In this document: piece by piece, positions 43,502 to 51,541 of the stretch
How positions within the stretch are numbered: position 1 is the stretch's first letter
Layout of the letters: each line of letters begins with the position of its first letter
Origin: Chloroflexota bacterium
Lineage (GTDB): Bacteria > Chloroflexota > UBA6077 > SHYK01
Reading direction: 5' to 3'
DNA: 64,000 nt
NCBI GenBank assembly: GCA_035652535.1
Contig: DASRDP010000112.1
Coordinates: 41,969 to 105,968, forward strand
Made by a program: the position numbers and the translations under genes
The notes under the pieces: generated by a model
The model's input: only the letters and a program-made list of their open reading frames with translations
What the model was told of the DNA's origin: nothing
The model's database searches: none

Positions 43502-44665
43502 GTGGACTTCTCCGCGAGTGAGGAGCACCGGTCGATTCGGTCCGCGATCCGCGAGCTGTGTGCGGATTTCCCGGACGCGTACTGGCGCGCGCTGGACAAG
43601 AACCACGCCTACCCGGACGAGTTCGTTCGAGCGTTGACCGAGGGCGGCTGGCTCGGGTGTCTCATCCCCCCCGAGTATGGCGGCTCAGGCGTTGGCATCA
43701 CGGAAGCCTCGATCATCCTGGAAGAGATCAACCGCTCTGGTGGGAACTCCGCGACCGCCCACGCGCAGATGTACGTGATGGGAACGCTGCTTCGCCATGG
43801 ATCCGAAGAGCAAAAGCGCCGGTATCTTCCCGATGTCGCCGATGGAAGATTGCGCCTCCAGGCCTTCGCGGTGACCGAGCCGAACGCGGGGTCCGAGACG
43901 ACCCGCCTCGAGACGACCGCGGTACGCCATGGCGACCGCTACGTCATCAACGGGCAGAAGGTGTTCATCTCGCGTGTCGAGCATTCCGATCTGATGCTTC
44001 TGCTGGCCCGCACGACGCCGTACAGCGAGCTGACAGACAAGACGCAGGGGTTGAGCGTTTTCCTTGTCGATCTCCGCGCTGCACCGAAGGACCAGCTCAC
44101 CATACGCCCGCTCGACATGATGATCAACCATCACACGACCCAGCTCTATTTCCAGGATCTGGAGGTGCCCGCCGAGAATCTGGTCGGCGAAGAGGGGCGG
44201 GGGTTTCGCTACATCATCGATGGGTGGAATGCCGAGCGCATCCTGGTCGCGTCGGAGGCGATCGGCGACGGCCGCTGGTTCACAGACCGCGCCGCGCGCT
44301 ACACCAGCGAGCGAGTTGTGTTCGGAAAGCCCATTGGGGCAAACCAGGGCGTGCAGTTTCCCATTGCGCAAGCGTACGCGCAGATCGAAGCAGCCGACCT
44401 GATGCGATTCAAAGCGGCGTGGCTGTTCGATTCCGGCCAACGGTGCGGCGCTGAGGCGAACATGGCAAAGCTCCTCGCGAGCCAGGCCGCGTGGCAGGCG
44501 GCCAATGCCACCCTGGACGCGCACGGCGGCTACGGATTCGCCTCCGAGTTCGACGTCGAGCGCAAATTCCGAGAGACTCGGCTCTTTATGACTGCGCCCA
44601 TCAACAACAACCTCGTGCTGGCATTCATTGGGCAGCACGTGTTGGACATGCCGAGAACGTACTGA
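43502..44665 (+). CDS. Acyl-CoA dehydrogenase with non-canonical catalytic base position
   Basis: 387 aa, the normal size. FAD/substrate segments: AFAVTEPNAGSETTRLETTA near 121-140, YVINGQKVFISRVEHSD and ARYTSERVVFGKPIGANQGVQF near 265-286 (by position). The usual C-terminal YEGT, whose Glu is the base in medium- and short-chain enzymes, is replaced by TAPINN (364-369). A glutamate stands at E245 in WNAERIL, the position used by isovaleryl- and long-chain acyl-CoA dehydrogenases. So the enzyme is probably active but of that type. The GTG start is 2 bases after the maoC stop; an in-frame extension into maoC is a shadow. Confidence 0.87.
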   Translation: MDFSASEEHRSIRSAIRELCADFPDAYWRALDKNHAYPDEFVRALTEGGWLGCLIPPEYGGSGVGITEASIILEEINRSGGNSATAHAQMYVMGTLLRHGSEEQKRRYLPDVADGRLRLQAFAVTEPNAGSETTRLETTAVRHGDRYVINGQKVFISRVEHSDLMLLLARTTPYSELTDKTQGLSVFLVDLRAAPKDQLTIRPLDMMINHHTTQLYFQDLEVPAENLVGEEGRGFRYIIDGWNAERILVASEAIGDGRWFTDRAARYTSERVVFGKPIGANQGVQFPIAQAYAQIEAADLMRFKAAWLFDSGQRCGAEANMAKLLASQAAWQAANATLDAHGGYGFASEFDVERKFRETRLFMTAPINNNLVLAFIGQHVLDMPRTY

Positions 44666-44756
44666 GGGCCGGTCCGTCGGAGGAGGCGTGTACCTGCTGG
44701 CGCAGTCTGGCGCCAAAGAAAAGAGGGCCCGCCGAAGACCAGAAGAGGAGCGGAAA

Positions 44757-45635
44757 TTGGAGCTGCTGCGATCCTTCATGTTCGTACCGGGGAACAGCGA
44801 AAAGATGACCAGCAAGGCTCTCGGCCTGCGAAACCTCGACGTCGCGATGTTCGATCTCGAAGATGGCGTTCCGCACGCTCGAAAGGCGGAGGGGCGCGCG
44901 CTTCTGCCGTCCGTCCTCGGCCAGCCGCCGGGCGGGCCGCGGCGCTGGGTCCGCATCAACGCCATCGGAACGGAGAACATGCAGGCCGATCTCGAGGCGG
45001 TCGTGCGCGAGGGGCTGGAAGGCCTGGTGCTGCCGAAGGTCGAGACCGCGGAGGACGTGCGCGTGGTAGAGCGATACCTGGACGAGCATGAGGTCGGCGC
45101 AGGGCTCGCGCGCGGCTCGGTCGGCATCGTCGCGGCGATCGAGAGCGCTCGGGGACTGCTGAACGCGCCCGCCATCGCTGCGGCTTGCCCACGCATGGTG
45201 GGTCTGATGTTCGGGGCGGAAGACTTCGGGCTGGATCTGGGCCTCCCGACGAACCGCGAGGGAGAGGCGCGCGAGCTGCTGTACGCCCGGTCCGCCGTCG
45301 TCGTGGCGGCGGCGAGCGCCCACGTGCAGGCGATCGATGGCGTGTGGCCCGATTTCCACGACGAGCAGGGCCTTCGCGCGGACGCAATCCAGGCTCGCAG
45401 ATTGGGCTTCTCGGGCAAGTCAACCTTCCACCCCGGTCAGATCGACGTGATCAACGAGGTTTTCACCCCGACTGAAGCGGACGCGGCGTACGCGCGTCGC
45501 GTCGTTGACGCATTCGAGGAGGCCGAAGCGACCGGCGCCGGCGCGGTGGCGCTGGGCGGACAGCTCGTCGACCGCCCAATCGTCGAACGGGCCCGGCGCG
45601 TGCTCGAGCTCTACGCCGCGACCCGTAGGTCGTGA
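44757..45635 (+). CDS. CitE/HpcH-family lyase (malyl-CoA or citramalyl-CoA lyase-like)
   Basis: 292 aa TIM-barrel lyase: LRSFMFVPGNSEKM opening, AMFDLEDGVP near 30-39, RINAIGTENMQADLE near 65-79, VLPKVETAEDV, GIVAAIESARGLLNA and MFGAEDFGLDLG with the metal-binding acids near 152-161. The family cleaves or forms 3-hydroxyacyl-CoA thioesters with Mg2+. The start is a TTG exactly 6 bases after GAGGAG and gives the normal family opening; a longer upstream frame is not conserved. The context suggests the final C-C cleavage of the pathway encoded in this island. Confidence 0.85.
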   Translation: MELLRSFMFVPGNSEKMTSKALGLRNLDVAMFDLEDGVPHARKAEGRALLPSVLGQPPGGPRRWVRINAIGTENMQADLEAVVREGLEGLVLPKVETAEDVRVVERYLDEHEVGAGLARGSVGIVAAIESARGLLNAPAIAAACPRMVGLMFGAEDFGLDLGLPTNREGEARELLYARSAVVVAAASAHVQAIDGVWPDFHDEQGLRADAIQARRLGFSGKSTFHPGQIDVINEVFTPTEADAAYARRVVDAFEEAEATGAGAVALGGQLVDRPIVERARRVLELYAATRRS

Positions 45636-45645
45636 ACGATCGCGA

Positions 45646-46914
45646 ATGAGCCTTCGGCCCACGCGGCAATCGTCCTCGCGGATGGCGTCTTCGGCGGGAT
45701 CGGCCACATCTCTCGTCGTGGGGGAGATCGCGCGGCTGGGTCCGATCTCCTTTGCGCGATTCATGGAGCTGGCGCTCTACGACCCGGCCGTGGGGTACTA
45801 CGCAGGACGCAGGGCGGGGCCTGGGCGCGACGCCGACTTTCTCACGAGCCCCGAGATCCACCCAGCCTTCTCAGGGCTCATCGCCGCGCAGCTCTTCGAG
45901 ATGTGGGAAGCGCTGGAGCGTCCGAGACCCTTCTGGCTCATCGAGCTGGGTCCGGGCTCGGGGCGCTTCGCCCGCGACGCGCTCGACGCCATTGAGCGCT
46001 GTTTTCCGCCGTTCGCCGCGGCCGTCCATCTCGCCCTTGTTGAGCGCAGCAGCTGTCTGCGCGAGAAACAGGCGCGGGTTCTGGCGCGATGGCGGTCGAG
46101 GGTCGAGTGGATCGAATCTTCTCTCGATGATGTCAGCCCGCTCGGCGCGGGATGCGTGTTCGCGAACGAGTTCCTGGACGCGCTGCCCTTCCATCGCGTC
46201 GTCATGCGAGGCGCAAGCCTGCGCGAGCGCTACGTCGGGATCGATGGCGGTCGACTGGTCGACGTCGAGGGGCCGCTGTCCGTGCCGGAGATCTTCGACC
46301 AGATTCGCGCTGGGGGTGGCCGGCTCGAAGACGGACACGAGGCGGAGGTGAGCCTGTCTGCCCCGGCCTGGCTCGGCGCGGCCCAAGGGCTGGTCTCCCG
46401 CGGCTATCACCTGTTGTTCGATTATGGGGAGCCGGCGGATCTCCTGTATGGGGCGCGCCATCCGCGTGGGACCCTTCGCTGCTACCGCTACCAGGTTATG
46501 AGCGAGGATCCGCTCGATCTGCCGGGGGGACAAGACATCACGGCTCACGTCGACCTTTCCGCGATCACGCGTGCCGCGGAAGCGCGGGGCGCGCGGCTGC
46601 TGGCCGCGACGACGCAGTCGGCGCTCCTGGCGCGGCTCGGGTTGCCAACGGTGGAGCGAATCCTGGCCTCGCGCACGGAGCGCCGCGCCCACGCCTGGGC
46701 GCACCGCCGCGCCCTATCGATTTTGTCAGATCGGCGGGAACTGGGTGGGATCAAGGCGCTGCTCTTCGGCAAGGGTGTGCCCGATGCCCGGCTCAGCGGA
46801 TTCGCAGCGCTTCACTCCGCGCGAGACTACGGCGAGGCGATCGGCGATTGGTGCGCGTCCGCTTGCCGGGATCCTGCGACGCGATGGCAACAGCCACTAG
46901 CTGATCGCCCCTGA
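45646..46914 (+). CDS. MidA/NDUFAF7-family SAM-dependent methyltransferase (DUF185)
   Basis: 422 aa. Landmarks: ISFARFMELALYDPAVGYYAG, DFLTSPEIHPAFSGLIA, the SAM motif IELGPGSGRFARD near 110-122, and FANEFLDALPFHRVV. Eukaryotic NDUFAF7/MidA dimethylates an arginine of the 49-kDa complex I subunit, the NuoD homologue. The gene converges on the end of the complex I operon (through an HD-GYP gene), although nuoD is not present in that operon. The first 20 residues look non-conserved, so a start at the Met near residue 13 is also possible. The stop overlaps the HD-GYP gene by 18 bases. Confidence 0.85.
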   Translation: MSLRPTRQSSSRMASSAGSATSLVVGEIARLGPISFARFMELALYDPAVGYYAGRRAGPGRDADFLTSPEIHPAFSGLIAAQLFEMWEALERPRPFWLIELGPGSGRFARDALDAIERCFPPFAAAVHLALVERSSCLREKQARVLARWRSRVEWIESSLDDVSPLGAGCVFANEFLDALPFHRVVMRGASLRERYVGIDGGRLVDVEGPLSVPEIFDQIRAGGGRLEDGHEAEVSLSAPAWLGAAQGLVSRGYHLLFDYGEPADLLYGARHPRGTLRCYRYQVMSEDPLDLPGGQDITAHVDLSAITRAAEARGARLLAATTQSALLARLGLPTVERILASRTERRAHAWAHRRALSILSDRRELGGIKALLFGKGVPDARLSGFAALHSARDYGEAIGDWCASACRDPATRWQQPLADRP

Positions 46915-48528
46915 CGTTTCGCGGCGCTGAAGGAACGCCTCCCCCTCACGCTTCAGCACGGCGAGGAAGGCCTGAACCGCCGATGGGTCGAACTGCGTGC
47001 CGGATCCCAGAATCAACTCTTGCAGGGCGTCGGCCGGCGCGATTGGAGGTCGGTAGGGTCTGGGGCTGAGCATCGCGTCCATCGCGTGCGCCAGGGAGAG
47101 GATCCGCGCCCCCTCGGGGATCTCCTCGGCCGTGAGGCCGGATGGATACCCGCGGCCGTCCCACCGCTCGTGATGCGCGTAGATCGCGTCGAGAACGACC
47201 TTGGAGCGGTTGAGCGGATCGATGATTCGGGCAGCAATGCGCGGATGCTGCTTGACGATTTCGAACTCTTCGGGCGTGAGCTGGTCGGCCTTGTCGAGCA
47301 GCGCGTCCGGGACGGCGATCTCTCCGACGTCGTGGAGGAGCGCTGCCAGGCCCAGCTCCTCGAGCGCCTTGTCACTCCATCCGAGCTCGCGGGCGATGGC
47401 GATGGCGAACCGCGCCGATTCCTCGGCTTGAGCCTTGCTCCCCGGCCGCTTGGCGTCCGCCGCGGCGAGGAGCGCATCCGCGGCCGCAAGCAGCGCCTGC
47501 GACGTATCGACGGCGAAGTCGTGGGCGAGCTTGAGCCGAGAGACCTCGCTTCCCAGGATCGCTGCCAGGATCTGATCCTCGGGAAGGTACACGCCGCCCT
47601 TCTTGTTGGCGGCAAACAGCGTCGCGCCCCGATTGGAGAGGCTGCGGAGAGGTGTGGCGACAAGGCTGTCGAGCCGCGTGGGATATTGATCTGGCAAGCC
47701 GCGCGTCGTCAGATCGTCGCGCCGGGTGAGGACCGTCGGCTGGGAGATGGCGAGCAGGCGAGCCGCGAGCTGATCTGGGGCCGGCACGGCGAGGCGCTCC
47801 TTCGTATCCTGGCCATCCGAGACGGTGTAGAGGTCTACTTGGTCTTCCGATGTCTGGATGACCACGCCTGCGAGCTGGGAATCCGAATAGGTTGCCAGGG
47901 CCGACGCGGCGGGTGGAAACAGCTCGTCCGCGGTCGATTGGTTCTCCGAGGGGAGCGCGAGGAGCGCGTTCGACGCCTTCCCCGCGAGCTCGCGTACCTG
48001 CGCCCCCTCTTCGTCCGGATTTGGGGATAACGTCACGGCGCGAGCGAGCACAGGTAGCATCGCAAAGCTGGTCACCACCAGCATATCGAATTGGCCCATC
48101 GCAACGTGGTGATAGATCGCAAAGTGTGCGGCCAGCATCGCCAGCTCGATGAGGAGCGCGTATCCGAACGTGTCGTAGATGGGAAATCGACGCGCGCCTA
48201 TCCCGACCGCGGCGGCGCCGACACCGACGAGGCCGGGGTTGAGCACCAGCTCGGACCACTGCGCTGCCACTGCCGCGGCGAACAGCGCGTCCAGCGCCGC
48301 AGTGGTGTAGGCGAGCCCGGGTGTCCATGCCGTCCGAGTCGCGGCGGCGATCGTGACGATGAGGGTGTAGACGACAAAGGCGACGAGGAGGACCCCTGCG
48401 TTCGCTTCGACGAAGCGCGGGAGCTCGGTCTCAGGGCGGATTTGAAGAAAGAAGCCCAGGGCGAGGAGCCATCGAATGAGGCTGAACCAACGCTCCTGGA
48501 CAAGGCGACCGCGGGCAATGTCCATCAC
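46897..48528 (-). CDS. Membrane HD-GYP domain protein (cyclic-di-GMP phosphodiesterase-like)
   Basis: 543 aa. About six hydrophobic helices span residues 15-165, followed by a GAF-like sensor region (about 190-330) and a C-terminal HD-GYP domain. The HD pair is in ALLHDVGEIAVPDALL and the GYP motif in HHERWDGRGYPSGL. HD-GYP proteins hydrolyse cyclic di-GMP; some act on other signals or are inactive. The start may be the GTG at 48528 or the ATG one codon later. It lies 12 bases after nuoN on the same strand, so it is probably co-transcribed with the complex I genes. Confidence 0.85.
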   Translation of the reverse strand: MMDIARGRLVQERWFSLIRWLLALGFFLQIRPETELPRFVEANAGVLLVAFVVYTLIVTIAAATRTAWTPGLAYTTAALDALFAAAVAAQWSELVLNPGLVGVGAAAVGIGARRFPIYDTFGYALLIELAMLAAHFAIYHHVAMGQFDMLVVTSFAMLPVLARAVTLSPNPDEEGAQVRELAGKASNALLALPSENQSTADELFPPAASALATYSDSQLAGVVIQTSEDQVDLYTVSDGQDTKERLAVPAPDQLAARLLAISQPTVLTRRDDLTTRGLPDQYPTRLDSLVATPLRSLSNRGATLFAANKKGGVYLPEDQILAAILGSEVSRLKLAHDFAVDTSQALLAAADALLAAADAKRPGSKAQAEESARFAIAIARELGWSDKALEELGLAALLHDVGEIAVPDALLDKADQLTPEEFEIVKQHPRIAARIIDPLNRSKVVLDAIYAHHERWDGRGYPSGLTAEEIPEGARILSLAHAMDAMLSPRPYRPPIAPADALQELILGSGTQFDPSAVQAFLAVLKREGEAFLQRRETSGAIS

Positions 48529-48540
48529 TTCGCGGCGATT

Positions 48541-49983
48541 CTACCTCGCGAGGGCTACCGCTGCCACATTCTGAGCGGCCAGGAAGGAGCCGGAGACGAT
48601 CCCGAGAACCAGTACCCCAGCCACGGCGAGGGCAAGCGACACGATGGCCGGTGTGGGTCTGGCTGGCTGCTCGACTTCGGCGACGGCAACGGGCGGGGGG
48701 AGCAGATAGATGTCGTGAACGACCTGCGCGTAGTAGTAGAGGGAGATGGCGGAGTTGACGACGGCGATGAGAACGAGCCAGAGGAGCCCGCTCTCCGCGG
48801 CCGCCCAGAATACGTAGAGCTTGCCGAAAAATCCGACAAAGGGCGGCAAGCCCGCGAGGGAGAATAGGCTCACGGCAAGTGCGAATGCGAGTCCGGGCGC
48901 GCGCTGATGCAGCCCGCGCATGTCGGCGATCCGCTCCGAGCCGGTCAGGCGCGCGACTTCGATCAGTGCGATGAAGGCTGCCAGGTTCGTCGCCGTGTAG
49001 GCGATGAGATAGAAGAGGACGGCTGATACGCCCCGGGGGGTGGCTGCCGCCACGCCAACGAGGATGTAGCCCGCCTGCGCGATGCTCGAGTAGGCGAGCA
49101 TTCTCTTCATATTGGACTGCACGAGGGCGATGACGTTGCCGACCGTCATCGACGCGATGGCGAGGAGCGCGACGAGGAGCGCCCAGTCGCGTTGGGCCGA
49201 CGGAAGGGCGGTCGAGAGGACGCGAATGGCGACGGCGAAGCCTGCGGACTTAGAGGCAACCGAGAGGAACGCCGTCACCAACGTTGGCGCGCCCTCGTAC
49301 ACATCCGGTGTCCACATCTGAAACGGTACGGCGGAGATCTTGAAGCCGAAACCTGCCAACAGCATGGTAAGGCCGAGGAGCAGCGCGCCGCTCGGGGTCG
49401 ATCCGAGCGCGCGGGCAATGGCGGCGAACTGGAGCTGACCGGTCAGGCCGTACACGATGGCCATGCCGTAGAGCATGATCGCAGACGAGAGGGCGCTCAG
49501 GAGGAAGTATTTCAGACCTGCCTCGGTCGATCGCAGGTCGCGTTTGCGCCAGGCGGAGAGGAACGCGATGGAGAGGCTCGACATCTCGATGGAGATGTAC
49601 GCGGTAATGAGGTCCGCGGCGGCAGCCATGAACATGAGCGCCGACGTGGCGAGCAGCAAGAGTCCAACGAATTCGGCCCGGTAGCGCGGGCCCTCGTCCA
49701 GGAACGACGTTGATGCCAGGAGGACGAGCGCCGTCGCGGCGATGAGGAGCAGCTTGAAGTAGACGGCGAACGAGTCGACCGCGATGCTTCCGTTGAACGT
49801 CAAAAGCTGTACGGAGAGCAAAGGCACCGCGGAGATGGCGGAGGCGAGGAGGCCGATCCCGGCAATGGAGAGAACGGTATTGCGCGGGAGGTTTCGCGGG
49901 GCAAAGGCGTCGCCCAGGATGACCACCGCCGCGGCAAGGATCAGGATGATCTCGGGGGCCAGGGTTTCGAGGCTTACCCCCAC
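48541..49983 (-). CDS. nuoN: NADH-quinone oxidoreductase subunit N
   Basis: 480 aa antiporter-like complex I subunit with about 14 helices: [28 protein letters not shown]-type block near 215-240, [21 protein letters not shown] near 285-305, and [18 protein letters not shown] (by position near 380-398). The conserved lysine of the proton path is in GFKIS. The start is a GTG with GGAGGAGCGAG upstream. It is the last structural complex I gene in this operon. Confidence 0.93.
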   Translation of the reverse strand: [480 protein letters not shown]

Positions 49984-50022
49984 CTCGCTCCTCCTTCCGC
50001 GTCGGCCCCGACGGCAAAGGGG

Positions 50023-51531
50023 CTAGTATCGCGCGGCAATGGGCGCCACCGCCGTGGTGATCATCGAGCCAAGCAGTCCCGGAAAGAGGCCGACGAGCAG
50101 GATGACGAAGACGAGCGCGCTGATCGTTACCAGCTCGCGTCCGGACGCGTCGCCGAGATGCTGCCACTCGCCCTTTTGCGGCCCCCAGAAGACGCGCTCG
50201 ACGAGCCACAACATATACCCGGCCGTGACCGCGATCGTGGCAACGGCGATAACGGTCCCAATGCCCCACCGGGGGAAGCTACCGGTGAAGACGAGAAATT
50301 CGGCGATGAACCCGCTCAGCCCGGGTAGCCCGAGCGACGCGAGCGCCGCGACGACGAAGATGACTGCGATGTTGGGCATGCGCGCGGCCAGCCCACCCAG
50401 GTGCCCAATGACGCGCGTGTGCGTGCGATCGTAGACGAGCCCCACCATCATGAACAGCAGCCCCGTGATCGTTCCGTGGGTGAACATCTGGAACACCGCG
50501 CCTTCCAGCCCGATGGGCGTGAGGGCGGAGGCGCCGAGGACCACGTAGCCCATGTGGGAGATGCTGGAATTCGCGATGACCCGTTTGAGGTCTGACTGCA
50601 CCATCGCGACGAGGGCGCCGTAGAAGATGTTGATCACTGCGAGGACGGCGAGCGCGAACGCGAATGCGCGCGTCGCGTCCGGGAGGACGCCGACGTTGAC
50701 GCGGAGGAGCCCGTAGGCGCCCATCTTCAGAAGAACGCCGGCCAGGAGCACGCTCATCGCGGTGGGGGCCTCGGTGTGCGCATCCGGCAGCCATGTATGA
50801 AACGGAAAGATCGGGATCTTCACAGCGAACCCGAGGAAGAACAGGAGCCACGCGGCCGTTTGCGCGACCGGGGCGTAGTGTTGCGCCGACAAATAGACGA
50901 GATCGAACGACGGGGCAGGCGCGGAAAGGTACAGGACGAAGATCCCGACCAGCATGAAGGCGCTGCCTGCCACGGTGTAGAGAATGAACTTCATGGCGGC
51001 GTATTCCCGCCGGTCGCCCCCCCAGATGCCGATCAGGAGAAACATGGGTACCAATTCCATCTCCCAGAACAGGAAGAACAGGAAGAGGTCCAGCGACGAA
51101 AAAACCCCACTCACGGCCGTCTCGAGGACGAGGACGAGCCCGAAATAGGCGCGAGGCCGGAGTGTGGTATTCCAGGAGATGAGCACGGCGAGCAGGACGA
51201 GGAGGGCGTTCAGGAGAAACATCGGGGCGCTCAGACCGTCCAGCCCAACCGCGTAGTGGACGTTCAGGGCGGGGATCCAGCCGACGGTCGTGACCAGGTG
51301 TGGAGCGAGCGTACCAGCGGTTGAGGCACCGGCGAGGGCGGGCGCGGCGAATCCAATGTTCCAGAACAGCGCAACGGCGAAGAGCAGGACCGCGCCGGAG
51401 ACGAAGACGGCGACCCACCGGGCGGATCCTTCAGCGCCTCGCGGCAAAACGGCGATGAGGACCGCGCCTGCAAGTGGCAGCCAGATGGCCAAGTTGAGCA
51501 GCGGGCTCAGCGCGTCGGATTGGAGTGTCAT
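50023..51531 (-). CDS. nuoM: NADH-quinone oxidoreductase subunit M
   Basis: 502 aa antiporter-like subunit. Conserved blocks are FFLFWEMELVPMFLLIGIWGG near 115-135 with the key glutamate in WEMELVP, GFAVKIPIFPFHTWLPDAHTEAPTA by position near 215-240, and DLKRVIANSSISHMGYVVLG. The start at MTLQSD lies 10 bases after nuoL; a longer frame overlaps nuoL out of frame. Confidence 0.94.
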   Translation of the reverse strand: MTLQSDALSPLLNLAIWLPLAGAVLIAVLPRGAEGSARWVAVFVSGAVLLFAVALFWNIGFAAPALAGASTAGTLAPHLVTTVGWIPALNVHYAVGLDGLSAPMFLLNALLVLLAVLISWNTTLRPRAYFGLVLVLETAVSGVFSSLDLFLFFLFWEMELVPMFLLIGIWGGDRREYAAMKFILYTVAGSAFMLVGIFVLYLSAPAPSFDLVYLSAQHYAPVAQTAAWLLFFLGFAVKIPIFPFHTWLPDAHTEAPTAMSVLLAGVLLKMGAYGLLRVNVGVLPDATRAFAFALAVLAVINIFYGALVAMVQSDLKRVIANSSISHMGYVVLGASALTPIGLEGAVFQMFTHGTITGLLFMMVGLVYDRTHTRVIGHLGGLAARMPNIAVIFVVAALASLGLPGLSGFIAEFLVFTGSFPRWGIGTVIAVATIAVTAGYMLWLVERVFWGPQKGEWQHLGDASGRELVTISALVFVILLVGLFPGLLGSMITTAVAPIAARY

Positions 51532-51541
51532 GAGCGCTCCA

